Positions 52,837 to 64,000 of a stretch of 64,000 nucleotides of DNA are shown in pieces. The translations under genes were made by a program, and so were the position numbers. Every line of letters begins with the position of its first letter. Position 1 is the first letter of the stretch. The notes below the pieces were generated by a model that had not been told where the DNA came from, made no database searches, and was given only the letters and a program-made list of their open reading frames with translations. This stretch comes from Owenia fusiformis (taxonomy: Eukaryota > Annelida > Polychaeta > Sabellida > Oweniidae): contig CAIIXF020000012.1 in the NCBI GenBank assembly GCA_903813345.2, forward strand, positions 12,816,932-12,880,931, written 5' to 3'.

Positions 52837-54724
52837 AACTAGATTTTGGAAATTGAACGAGTTCAATTTCAGACTCCAGATCTAGACTTTTTTTAGCCGA
52901 GTCATTCAGAATAAGCCAAGTCATCCAAAATAAGCTAAGTCATCCAGCAAAAGATGGATGGGATGGATGGATGAAAAAGGAAGGAAGGATAGGATAGAAT
53001 AGGAAGGAACGATAGGATAGAATAGGAAAGAAGGATAGAATAGAATAGGAAGAAGGGATAGAATAGGGAATAGGAAGGAGAGGATACGAAGCAATGGTAG
53101 ATAGGAAGGACAGGATAGGATCAGAAAGGAAGGATGGATGCATTTTTCAATATTTTCTTCTCTACTCTTGACTTTCTATCAGGATACCATCAGATCGATT
53201 TTTCTTGAAATTTCAAAACACCATGACATCCGAACCGGAAGTCGGATCGAGATTTGATTTGCAGATTCGGATTCCTGACAAAATTCTACCCCTAATTCAT
53301 AACTCATACGTTAAATTTGGCGAATTTTTATTTTGACCTACTTTTCGGACACGCCATAACTTCGGAACCGGAAGTCAAATCGAAATTTGGTTTGCAGATT
53401 CGGATTTCTGAGAAGATTCTATTCTTAATTCATAACTCAAACATTAAATTTGAAGAGTTTTTTATTTTGACCTTCTTTTCGGACACCGCATCTCAAAAGT
53501 GGGTCAAAATACTTTCTGACGGCAAAAGGCTAACGCTATAAGCACAGTCTTGGCTACATGTATACACAATTTCGAGGAATATAATTAAAGTGTAGTGTCA
53601 GAATCGCAAAAATAAGGATAAACTATGAATTTGACCTAGATTTTGACCTAGGGATTTTGGTGTCCAAATTTTGAAGTTAGGTAGCCTTCGAGGTTCCCTT
53701 CTTTCATAGGCTTTCATTATTTTAAGCTGTACTTAGTCTATATCTCGTATTTTACACTTCAAAAAAATCTTTTTTCCCATTGACATAACATGGGGCACCA
53801 AATTTAGCGATTTTTGAGCTTTCAAAATGTCATAACTTCCGAACTGGAAGTCGGATTGAAATTTGGTTTTCAGATTCGGATTCCTGAGAAAATCCTACAC
53901 TTAGTTCATAACTCACACGTTAAATTTGGAGATTTTTTTATTTTGACCTACTTTTCGGACACCATATCTCAAAAGTGGGGCAAAATACTTTCTGACGGCA
54001 AAAGGCTAACACTATTAGCGCACTCTTGGCTACATGTATACAAAATTTCGAAGAATATAATTAATCTGTAGTGTCAGAATAGCAAAAATAAGGAAAAACT
54101 TTGAATTTGACCTAGATTTTGACCTAGGCATTTTGGTGTCCAAATTTTGAAGCTAAATGGCTTTTGAGGTCCCATTCTTTTAAAAGCTTTCATTATATTT
54201 AGCTGAACTCAGTCTATATTTCGTATTTTTCACTTCAAAAAAATCTTTTTTCCCATTGACTTACATGGGCACCAAATTTAGCGATTTTTGAGCTTTCAAA
54301 ACGCCATAACTTCCGAACCGGAAGTCCGATCCAAATTTGGTTTTCAGATTCGGAATCCTGAGGAAATATCCTATAAGACTGATATCCTAGACATTTGATT
54401 CAGAGAACTTTTTTTTGGACCTCGTTTTCGGACACTGATATCTCGAAATCGGTTTGAGATATCAAAAAACTAAATCGACCCTAGATTTCCTACTTTTTTA
54501 TGAGGAACACAATGAAAAAAACCGAATCGAAAGTATTGAAGGACGACCGAGAAAATCGAAAAAAGTGACAAAGTACTGGATTTGACCTAGTTCTTGATCT
54601 TTGACCTAGATAAAAATTTGACCCAATTTCCAGAGAACTAGATTCTGAACCTAAATTGACTGTATGATTGTCTTAACTGAAGATCTTACGGTTATTGAGG
54701 AAACTTGCTTAGAATAATAATAAT
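52837..54724 (+). repeat. Macrosatellite unit 8 (1888 bp, long form)
   Basis: Subrepeat-linker pair duplicated. The DR1 site near 54595-54607 carries one substitution (TGATCT in the first half). No hairpin cassette. Confidence 0.9.
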
Positions 54725-56668
54725 AACTAGACTTTGGAAATTGAACGAAGTTCAATTTCAGACTCCAGATCTAGACTTTTTTAGGCCGAGTCATCCAGAA
54801 TAAGCCGAGTCATCCAAAATAAGCTGAGTCATCCAGAAAAAGATGGATGGATGGATGGATGAAAAAGGAAGGAAGGATAGGCTAGAATAGGAAAGAACGA
54901 TAGGATAGAATAGGAAAGAATGATAGAATAGAATATGAAGAAGGAATAGAATAGGAAGGATAGGAAGGAGAGGATATGAAGGAAAGGTAGATAAGAAGGA
55001 TACGATAGGATCACAAAGGAAGGATGGATGCATTTTTCAATATTTTCTTCTCTACTCTTGACTTTCTATCAGGATACCATCAGATCGATTTTTCTCGAAA
55101 TTTCAAAACGCCATAACTTTCGAATCGGAAGTCGGATCGAAATTTGGTTTGCAGACTCGGATTCCTGAGAAAATTCTACCCTTAATTCATAACTCATATG
55201 CTAAATTTGGAGAATTTTTTATTTTGACCTACTTTTCGGACACCATATCTCAAAAGTGGGTAGAAATACTTTCTGACGGCAAAAGGCTAACACTATTAGC
55301 ACACTTTTTCCTACCTGTATACAAAATTTTGAAGCAAATCATTTAAACATAGTGTCAGAATCGCAAAAATAAGGAAAAACTATGAATTTGACCTAGATTT
55401 TGACCTGGGGATTTTGGTGTCCAAATTTTGAAGTTAGGTAGCCTTCGAGGTCCCTTTCTTTCATAGGCTTTCATTATTTTAAGCTGTACTTAGTCTATAT
55501 CTCGAATTTTACACTTCAAAAAAATCTTTTTTCCCATTGACATAACATGGGGCACAAAATTTAGCGATTTTTGAGCTTTCAAAATGTCATAACTTCCGAA
55601 CAGGAAGTCGGATCGAAATTTGATTTGCAGATTCGGATTTCTGAGAAAATTCTATACTTAATTCATAACTCAAACGTTAAATTTGGAGAATTTTTTATTT
55701 TGACCTACTTTTCGGACACCATATTTCAAAAGTGGGGCAAAATACTTTCTGACGGCAAAAGGCTAACACTATTAGCACACTCTTGGCTACATGTATACAA
55801 AATTTTGAAGAATATAATTAATCTGTAGTGTCAGAATCGCAAAAATAAGGAAAAACTTTGAATTTGACCTAGATTTTGACCTAGGCATTTTGGTGTCCAA
55901 ATTTTTATGAAAAGAAGGTTTTGAGGTCCCTTTCTTTTATGGGCTTCCATTATGTTTAGCTGTGCTTAGTCTGTATCTCGTATTTTACACTTCAAAAAAA
56001 TAATTTTTCCCATTGAATTAACATGGGGTACCAAATTTAGCGATTTTTGAATTTTCAAAACGCCATAACTTCTGAACCGGAAGTCAAATCGAAATTTGGT
56101 TTTCAGATTCGGAATCCTGAGAAAATCTCCTATAAGACTGATATCCTGGACATTGGATTCGGAGAACTTTTTTTTGGGCCTCGTTTTCGGACACTGATAT
56201 CTCGTATTCGGTTCGAGATATCAAAAATCTAAATCGTGTTTCTTCATACTACTTTTTTATGAGGAACACAATGAAAAAAACCCGGATCGAAAATATTGAA
56301 GGACGATTGAGAAAATCGAAAAAAGTGACAAAGTACTGGATTTGACCTAGTTCTTGACCTTTGACCTAGATAAAAATTTGACCCAATTTCCCACCAACTA
56401 GATACTGAACCTAAATAAACTGTATTATGGTCTTTACTGGATACCTTATAGTTATTGAAAAAACTCTTAAAGAAAAATAATAAGAAGAAGAAGAATACTG
56501 GCAAAAACAATAGACTCCAGATTGACATCTGGAGTCTAATAATAAGCAGAAAAAGAATAATAAGAAAACTGACGAAAACAATAGACTCCAGATTTCATCT
56601 GGAGTCTAATAAGAATAAGAAAACTGACGAAAACAATAGACTCCAGATTTCATCTGGAGTCTAATAAT
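54725..56668 (+). repeat. Macrosatellite unit 9 (1944 bp, long form)
   Basis: Only one subrepeat before the first linker, then the usual pair. DR1 at 56355-56367. Three hairpin cassettes, 56511-56538, 56582-56608 and 56637-56663, the most in the window. Confidence 0.9.
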
Positions 56669-58453
56669 AACTAGATTTTGGAAATTGAACGAAGTTCAAT
56701 TTCAGACTCCAGATCTAGACTTTTTTTAGCCGAGTCATCCAGAATAAGCCGAGTCATCCAGAATAAGCTGAGTCATCTAGAAAGAGATGGATAAAAAAAA
56801 AAGGAAGGTAGGATAGGATAGAATAGGAAAGAACGATAGGATAGAATAAGAAAGAAGGATAGGATAGAATAGAATAGGAAGAAAGGATAGGATAGGATAG
56901 GAAGGATAGGAAGGAAAAGATATGAAGAAAGGATAGATAGGAAGGATAGGATAGGATGAGATAGGAAGGATGGATGAATTTTTCAATATTTTCTTCTCTA
57001 CTCTTGACTTTCTATCAGGATACCATCAGATCGATTTTTCTCGAAATTTCAAAACGCTTTAACTTGGTTTGCAGATTCGGATTCCTGACAAAATTCTACC
57101 CCTAATTCATAACACATACGTTAAATTTGGAGATTTTTTATTTTGACCTAGTTTTCGGACACGCCATAACTTCCGAACCGGAAGTCGGATCGAAATTTGG
57201 TTTGCAGATCCGGATTCCTGACCGAATTCTACACCTAATTCATAACTCAAACTTTAAATTTGGAGATTTTTTATTTTGACCTACTTTTCGGACACGCAAT
57301 AACTTCCGAACCGGGAGTTGGATCGAAATTTGGTTTGCAGTTCCGGATTCCTGACAAAATTCTACCCCTAATTCATAACTCATACGTTAAATTTGGAGAT
57401 TTTTTATTTTGACCTACTTTTCTGACATGCCATAACTTCCGAACCGGAAGTCGGATCGAAATTTGATTTGCAGATTCGGATTCCTGACAAAATTCTACCC
57501 CTAATTCATAACTCATACGTTAAATTTGGCGAATTTTTATTTTGACCTACTTTTCGGACACGCCATAACTTCGGAACCGGAAGTCGAATTGAAATTTGGT
57601 TTGCAGATTCGGATTTCTGAGAAGATTCTTTTCTTAATTCATAACTCAAACGTTAAATTTGGAGAACTTTTTATTTTGACCTACTTTTCGGACACCATAT
57701 CTCAAAAGTGGGTCAAAATACTTTCTGACGGCAAAAGGCTAACACTATAAGCGTACTCTTGGCTACATGTATACAAAATTTCGAAGAATATAATTAATCT
57801 GTAGTGTCAGAATCGCAAAAATAAGGAAAAACTTTGAATTTGACCTAGATTTTGACCTAGGCATTTTGGTGTCCAAATTTTGAAGCTAGATGGCTTTTGA
57901 GGTCCCATTCTTTTAAAAGCTTTCATTATATTTAGCTAAACTCAGTCTATATTTCATATTTTTTACTTCAAAAAAATCTTTTTTCCCATTGACTTAACAT
58001 GGGCACCAAATTTAGCGATTTTTGAGCTTTCAAAACGCCATAACTTCTGAACCGGAAGTCCGATCTAAATTTGGTTTTCAGATTCGGAATCCTGAGAAAA
58101 TTTCCTATATGACTAATATCCTGGACATTTGATTCGGAGAACTTTTTTTTGGACCTTGTTTTCGGACACTGATATCTCGAAATCGGTTTGAGATATCAAA
58201 AAACTAAATCGACCCTAGGTTTTCTACTTTTTTATAAGGAACACAATGAAAAAAACCCGGATCGAAAATATTGAAGGACGACCGAGAAAATCGAAAAAAG
58301 TGACAAAGTACTGGATTTGACCTAGTTCTTGACCTTTGACCTAGCTAAAAATTTGACCCAATTTCCGAGGAACTAGATTCTGGACCTAAATTGACCAAAT
58401 GACTGACTTTATTGAAAACCTTATGGTTATTGAGAAAACTGGTTTAGAATAAT
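56669..58453 (+). repeat. Macrosatellite unit 10 (1785 bp, subrepeat-expanded)
   Basis: About five 133-bp subrepeats before a single linker; the first is truncated (AACTTGGTTTGCAG near 57060). DR1 at 58330-58342. No hairpin cassette. Confidence 0.9.
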
Positions 58454-60480
58454 AACTAGATTTTGGAAATTGAACGAGTTCAATTTCAGACTCCAGATCT
58501 AGACTTTTTTTAGCCGAGTCATCCAGAATAAGCCAAGTCATCCAAAATAAGCTAAGTTATCCAGAAAAAGATGGATGGATGGATGGATGGATGGATGAAA
58601 AGGGAAGGAAGGATACGATAGAATAGGAAGGAACGATAGGATAGAATAGGAAAGAAGGATAGAATAGAATAGGAAGGATAGGAAGGAGAGGATACAAAGC
58701 AAGGGTAGCTAAATAGGAAGGGAAGGATAGGATCAGAAAGGAAGGATGGATGCATTTTTCAATATTTTCTTCTCTACTCTTGACTTTCTATCAGGATACC
58801 ATCAGATCGATTTTTCTTGAAATTTCAAAACGCCATAACTTCCGAACCGGAAGTCGGATCGAAATTTGATTTGCAGATTCGGATTCCTGACAAAATTCTA
58901 CTCCTAATTCATAACTCATACGTTAAATTTGGCGAATTTTTATTTTGACCTACTTTTCGGACACGCCATAACTTCGGAACCGGAAGTCGAATCGAAATTT
59001 TGTTAGCAGATTTGGTTTTCTGGGAAAATTCTATTCTTAATTCATAACTCAAACGTTAAATTTGGAGAAATTTTTATTTTGACCTACTTTTCGGACACCA
59101 TATCTCAAAAGTGGGTCAAAATACTTTCTGACGGCAAAAGGCTTACGCTATTAGCACACTCTTGGCTACATGTATACACAATTTCGAGGAATATAATTAA
59201 AGTGTAGTGTCAGAATCGCAAAAATAAGGATAAACTATGAATTTGACCTAGATTTTGACCTAGGGATTTTGGAGTCCAAATTTTGAAATTAGGTAGCCTT
59301 CGAGGTTCCCTTCTTTCATAGGCTTTCATTATTTTAAGCTGTAATTAGTCTATATCTTGTATTTTACACTTCAAAAAAATCTTTTTTCCCATTGACATAA
59401 CATGGGGGACCAAATTTAGCGATTTTTGAGCTTTCAAAATGTCATAACTTCCGAACCAGAAGTCGGATTGAAATTTGGTTTGCAGATTCGGATTCCCGAT
59501 AAAATTCTATACTTAATTCATAACTCAAACGTCAAATTTGGAGAATCTTTTATTTTGACCTACTTTTCGGACACCATATCTCAAAAGTGGGGCAAAATAC
59601 TTTCTGACGGCAAAAGGCTAACACTATTAGCACACTCTTGGCTACATGTATACAAAATTTCGAAGAATATAATTAATCTGTAGTGTCAGAATCGCAAAAA
59701 TAAGGAAAAACTTTGAATTTGACCTAGATTCTGACCTAGGCATTTTGATGTCCAAATTTTAAAGCTAGATGGCTTTTGAGATCCCATTCTTTTAAAAGCT
59801 TCCATTATATTTAGCTGAACTCAGTCTATATTTCGTATTTTTCACTTCAATAAAATCTTTTTTCCCATTGACTTAACATGGGCTCCAAATTTAGCGATTT
59901 TTGAGCTTTCAAAACGCCATAACTTCAGAACCGGAAGTCTGATCCAAATTTTGTTTTCAGATTTGGAATCCTGAGAAGATTTCCTATAAGACTAATATCC
60001 TGGACATTTGATTCGGAGAACTTTTGTTTGGACCTTGTTTTCGGACACTGATATCTCGAAATCGGTTTGAGATATCAAAAAACTAAATCGACCCTAGCTT
60101 TCCTACTTTTTTATAAGGAACACAATGAAAAAAACCCGGATCAAAAATATTGAAGGACGACCGAGAAAATCGAAAAAAGTGACAAAGTACTGGATTTGAC
60201 CTAGTTCTCGACCTTTGACCTAGATAAAAATTTGACCCAATTTCCGAGGAACTAGATTCTGGACCTAAATTGACCAAATGACTGACTTTACTGAAAACCT
60301 TACGGTTATTGAGAAAACTTGCTCGGAATAATAATAATAATAAGAATAAGAAGAAAAAGAATAATAAGAAAACTGACGAAAACAATAGACTCCAGATTTC
60401 ATCTGGAGTCTAATAATAAGAAGAAGAATAAGAAAACTGACGAGAACAATAGACTCCAGATTTTCAATCTGGAGTCTAAT
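58454..60480 (+). repeat. Macrosatellite unit 11 (2027 bp, long form)
   Basis: Linker duplicated. The DR1 site near 60209-60221 carries one substitution (CGACCT in the first half). Two hairpin cassettes with different loops, 60386-60412 and 60450-60478. Confidence 0.9.
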
Positions 60481-62800
60481 AACTAGATTTTGGAAATTGA
60501 ACGAAGTTCAATTTCAGACTCCAGATCTAGACTTTTTTTAGCCGAGTCATCCAGAATAAGCCGAGTCATCCAGAATAAGCTGAGTCATCTAGAAAGAGAT
60601 GGATAAATAAAAAGGGAAGGTAGGATAGGATAGAATAGGAAAGAACGATAGGATAGAATAAGAAAGAAGGATAGGATAGGATAGAATAGAATAGGAAGAA
60701 AGGATAGGATAGGATAGGAAGGATAGGAAGGAAAAGATATGAAGAAAGGATAGATAGGAAGGATAGGATAGGATGAGATAGGAAGGATGGATGAATTTTT
60801 CAATATTTTCTTCTCTACTCTTGACTTTCTATCAGGATACCATCAGATCGATTTTTCTCAAAATTTCAAAACGCTATAACTTGGTTTGCAGATTCGGATT
60901 CCTGACAAAATTCTACCCCTAATTCATAACACATACGTTAAATTTGGAGATTTTTTATTTTGACCTACTTTTCGGACACGCCATAACTTCCGAACCGGAA
61001 GTAGGATCGTAATTTGGTTTGCAGATCCGGATTCTTGACCGAATTCTACCCCTAATTCATAACTCATACGTTAAATTTGGAGATTTTTTATTTTGACCTA
61101 CTTTTCGGACACGCCATAACTTCTGAACCGGAAGTCGGATCGAAATTTGGTTTGCAGATCCGGATTCCTGACCGAATTCTACCCCTAATTCATAACTCAT
61201 ACGTTAAATTTGGAGATTTTTTATTTTGACCTACTTTTCGGACACGCCATAAGTTCCGAACCGGAAGTTGGATCGAAATTTGGTTTGCAGTTCCGGATTC
61301 CTGACAAAATTCTACCCCTAATTCATAACTCATACGTTAAATTTGGAGATTTTTTATTTTGACCTACTTTTCGGACACGCCATAACTTCTGAACCGGAAG
61401 TCGGATCGAAATTTGGTTTGCAGATCCGGATTCCTGACCGAATTCTACCCCTAATTCATAACTCATACGTTAAATTTGGAGATTTTTTATTTTGACCTAC
61501 TTTTCGGACACGCCATAAGTTCCGAACCGGAAGTTGGATCGAAATTTGGTTTGCAGTTCCGGATTCCTGACAAAATTCTACCCCTAATTCATAACTCATA
61601 CGTTAAATTGGGAGATTTTTTATTTTGACCTACTTTTCTGACATGCCATAACTTCCGAACCGGAAATCGGATCGAAATTTAGTTTGCAGATCCGGATTCC
61701 TGAGAAAATTCTATACCTAATTCATAACTCATACGTTAAATTTGGAGATTTTTTATTTTGATCTACTTTTCGGACATGCCATTACTTCCGAACCGGAAGT
61801 CGGATCGAAATTTGATTTGCAGATTCCTGACAAAATTCTACCCCTAATTCATAACTCATACGTTAAATTTGGCGAATTTTTATTTTGACCTACTTTTTGG
61901 ACACACCATAACTTCGGAACCGGTAGTCGGATCGAAATTTAGTTTGCAGATTCGGATTCCTGAGAAAATTCTACACTTAATTAATAACTCAAACGTCAAA
62001 ATTGGAGAACTTTTTATTTTGACCTACTTTTCAGACACCATATCTCAAAAGTGGATCAAAATACTTTCTGACGGCAAAAGGCTAACACTATTAGCACACT
62101 CTTGGCTACATGTATACACAATTTCGAAGAATATTATTAAAGTGTAGTGTCAGAATCTCAAAAATAAGGAAAACCTTTGAATTTGACCTAGATTTTGACC
62201 TAGGCATGTTGGTGTCCAAATTTTGAAGCTAGGTGGCTTTTTAGGTCCCCTTCTTTTAAAAGCTTTCATTAAATTAAGCTGAACTCCGTCTATATTTCGT
62301 TTTCTTCACTTCAAAAAAATCTTTTTTCCCATTGACTTAACATGGGCACCAAATTTAGCGATTTTTGAGCTTTTAAAACGATATAACTTCCGAACCGGAA
62401 GTCGGATCGAAATTTTGTTTGCAGATTCAGATTCCTGACAAAATTCTACTTCTAATTCATAACTCATAACCTGAATTTGGAGAACTTTTGTTTTGACCTA
62501 CTTTCTGGACGCCATATTTCAAAATCGGTAAGAGTAATTAAAAAAAAACAGTGACACTTATGAAAGGGCTTTTTCTAAGCTACATGATGAAAAAAAGACG
62601 AAGACGTTTTGATAAATAACGACGAAGATAATTGATAGAATGTTGAAAATGTAAGATTTGACCTAGTTCTTGACCTTTGACCTAGATAAAAATTTGACCC
62701 AATTTCCGAGGAACTAGATACTGAACCTAAATTATCCAAATGATTGACTTTACTGAAGACCCTATGGTTATTGAGAAAACGTGCTTAGAATAATAATAAT
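60481..62800 (+). repeat. Macrosatellite unit 12 (2320 bp, most subrepeats)
   Basis: Nine 133-bp subrepeats, starting near 60872 (truncated as in unit 10), 60979, 61112, 61245, 61378, 61511, 61644, 61777 and 61904. 61112-61377 and 61378-61643 are practically identical, a recent 266-bp duplication. The tail is a different type with AGCTACATGATGAAAAAAAG, but DR1 is still present at 62671-62683. Confidence 0.9.
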
Positions 62801-64000
62801 AACTAGACTGGGGAAATTGAACGAGTTCAATTTCAGACTCCAGATTCAGACCTTTTTAGCCGAGTCATCCAAAATAAGCCGAGTCATCCAAAATAAGCTG
62901 AGTCATCCAGAAAAAGATGGATGGATAAAATAGGAAGGTAGGATAGGATAGAAAAGGAAGGGACGATAGGATAGAATAAGAAAGAAGGATAGGATAGAAT
63001 AGGAAGAAAGGATATGATAGGATAGGATAGGAAGTAAAAGATACGAAGGAAGGATAGATAGGAAGGATAGGATAGGATAGGATCAGATAGGAAGGATGGA
63101 TGAATTTTTCAATATTTTCTTCCATACTCTTGACTTTCTATCAGGATTTCAAAACGCCAAAACTTCGGAACCGGCAGTCAGATGGAAATTTGGTTTGCAG
63201 ATGCGGATTCCTGACAAAATTCTACCCTTAATTCATAACTCATACGTTAAATTTGGAGATTTTTTATTTTGACCTACTTTTTGGACACGCCATCACTTCC
63301 GAACCGGAAGTCAGATCGAAATTTGGTTTGCAGATTCAGGTTCCTGACAAAATTCTACTCCTAATTCATAACTCATACGTTAAATTTGGGGATTTTTTTT
63401 ATTTTGACCTACTTTTCGGGCACCATATCTCAAAAGTGGGTCAAAATACTTTCTGACGGCAAAAAGCTAACACTATAAGCACACTCTTGGCTACATGTAT
63501 ACACAATTTCGAATAATATAATTGAAGTGTAGTGTCAGAATCGCAAAAATAAGGAAAACCTTTGAATTTGACCTAGATTTTGACCTAGACATTTTGCTGT
63601 CCAAATTTTGAAACTAACTGGCTTTTGAGGTCCCCTTCTTTTGAAGGCTTTCATTAAATTAAGCTGAACTCAGTCTATATTCGTATTTCTCACTTCAAAA
63701 AAATCTTTTTTCCCATTGACTTAACATGGGCACCAAATTTAGCGATTTTTGAGCTTTTAAAACGCCATAACTTCCGAACCGGAAGTCGGATCGAAATTTG
63801 GTTTGCAGATTCGGATTCCTTGGGAAATTCTTCCCTTAGTCCATAACTCATATGTTAAATTTGGAGAAACCTCTAATTTTGACCTACTTCCTGGACGCCA
63901 TATTTCAAAATAAGTAAAAGTAATCAAAAAATGGATGGCACATCATGAAAGGGCTGTGTCTAAGCTACATGATGAAAAAAAGACAAAGCCGTTTCGATAA
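62801..64000 (+). repeat. Macrosatellite unit 13 (cut by the window end)
   Basis: Head CTAGACTGGGG. The spacer is shortened (TATCAGGATTTCAAAACG), so the CCATCAGATCGATT segment is missing. Two subrepeats and one linker. The tail type matches unit 12 (CTACATGATGAAAAAAAGAC) and is cut before the DR1 position. Confidence 0.85.

Larger units (their letters stand above)
41609..64000 (+). repeat. Macrosatellite: 13 units of 1.4-2.3 kb, modular, continues past the window
   Basis: Unit starts (AACTAGATTTTGG or variants): 41609, 43028, 44437, 46441, 48407, 49883, 51295, 52837, 54725, 56669, 58454, 60481, 62801. All units are in one orientation. Module order: head (about 130 bp, with three 20-bp GAGTCATCCAGAATAAGC-type repeats), a purine-rich GGATA/GGAAGGATA tract of about 200 bp, a spacer, one to nine 133-bp subrepeats with ACTTCCGAACCGGAAGT, a linker of about 350 bp starting CCATATCTCAAAAG, a final subrepeat, a tail of about 380 bp with a DR1 motif, an (AAT/AAG)n tract, and zero to three hairpin cassettes. 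Long units carry a second subrepeat-linker pair. Units are nearly identical in the tail and head, which implies recent homogenisation. Short open frames recur but do not look coding. Confidence 0.95.

Noticed and set aside
42769-60385. A recurring minus-strand frame of about 64 codons (MVNLGPESSSSEIGSNF...) in the tail module
   Set aside because: The tail is the most homogenised module, so any open frame in it will recur. Replacement changes (for example GPES to GSVS) and extension into low-complexity sequence give no sign of protein selection.
60879-62030. Regular 133-bp repeats considered as a CRISPR-like array
   Set aside because: No repeat-spacer alternation: the whole 133 bp is repeated with no unique spacers, there are no cas genes, and the genome is eukaryotic.
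41610-63125. Minus-strand frames rich in Ser, Pro, Tyr, Ile and Leu across the GGATA tracts
   Set aside because: These are translations of a purine-rich microsatellite (TATCC/TTCC repeats), not genes.
42091-63456. A recurring plus-strand frame of 74-92 codons (MANFYFDLLFGHAITSE...) in most macrosatellite units
   Set aside because: It spans the 133-bp subrepeat and linker. 133 is not a multiple of three, so successive subrepeats fall in different frames; lengths vary by indels and early stops; no domain is recognisable. Near-identity of units explains the recurrence.
1-64000. tRNA, rRNA, snRNA or viral genes
   Set aside because: No cloverleaf-like A/B box pair, rRNA core words or viral gene order was recognised by eye on either strand. 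A covariance-model search would be needed to exclude small RNAs fully.

Overview
The window is AT-rich animal DNA. Genes are split by GT-AG introns, transposon relics of several superfamilies are nested inside each other, and tandem repeats of many scales are present. There is no rRNA, tRNA, CRISPR or operon structure that I can support. The repeat types (many fold-back MITEs, ACGT-rich arrays, mariner and hAT relics, a CR1/L2-like LINE) and a modular EGF membrane protein suit a marine invertebrate. A lophotrochozoan such as a bivalve is my best guess, but nothing in the sequence fixes the species.

Region by region. 1-2.4 kb holds one TIR element (401-1006) and an old tandem duplication. 2.46-5.6 kb is a 190-bp satellite. 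6-16 kb is a patchwork of palindromes and MITEs: a fold-back mariner derivative, a 135-bp hairpin, an 858-bp palindrome, and a palindrome split by a 1.6-kb TIR element with 10-bp target duplications. It also has a few weak minus-strand exon candidates. 16.2-17.8 kb is a second, 119-bp satellite. Both satellites are very rich in ACGT, and their outer ends carry the same motif (CCAGC..AACA) in opposite orientation.

The one cellular gene I can model with confidence is on the plus strand, 19043-35841. It has a signal-peptide exon, an unidentified cysteine-containing exon, several EGF-like exons, a transmembrane exon with GxxxGxxxG, and a cytoplasmic-tail exon with an NPxY-like motif and two PPxY motifs. 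All extracellular exon junctions that I can fix are phase 1, so the modules splice in frame in any combination. Two neighbouring EGF exons are a tandem duplication in which each copy has lost a different cysteine. The introns hold a degenerate LINE (itself broken by an SGNH-hydrolase-like piece and a mariner), fold-back elements, and a 1.1-kb TIR element whose empty site survives in the tandem duplicate next to it.

37.2-41.6 kb is a decayed satellite invaded by a mariner, which was in turn invaded by a hAT element. From 41.6 kb to the window end runs a macrosatellite of 13 units of 1.4-2.3 kb (the last is cut). Each unit is assembled from the same modules: head, GGATA-type tract, 133-bp subrepeats, linker, tail, hairpin cassettes. 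The tail carries a perfect DR1 nuclear-receptor motif (AGGTCAAAGGTCA) in 10 of 12 complete units. Each 133-bp subrepeat carries inverted ETS-like cores. This array is the most unusual structure in the window.
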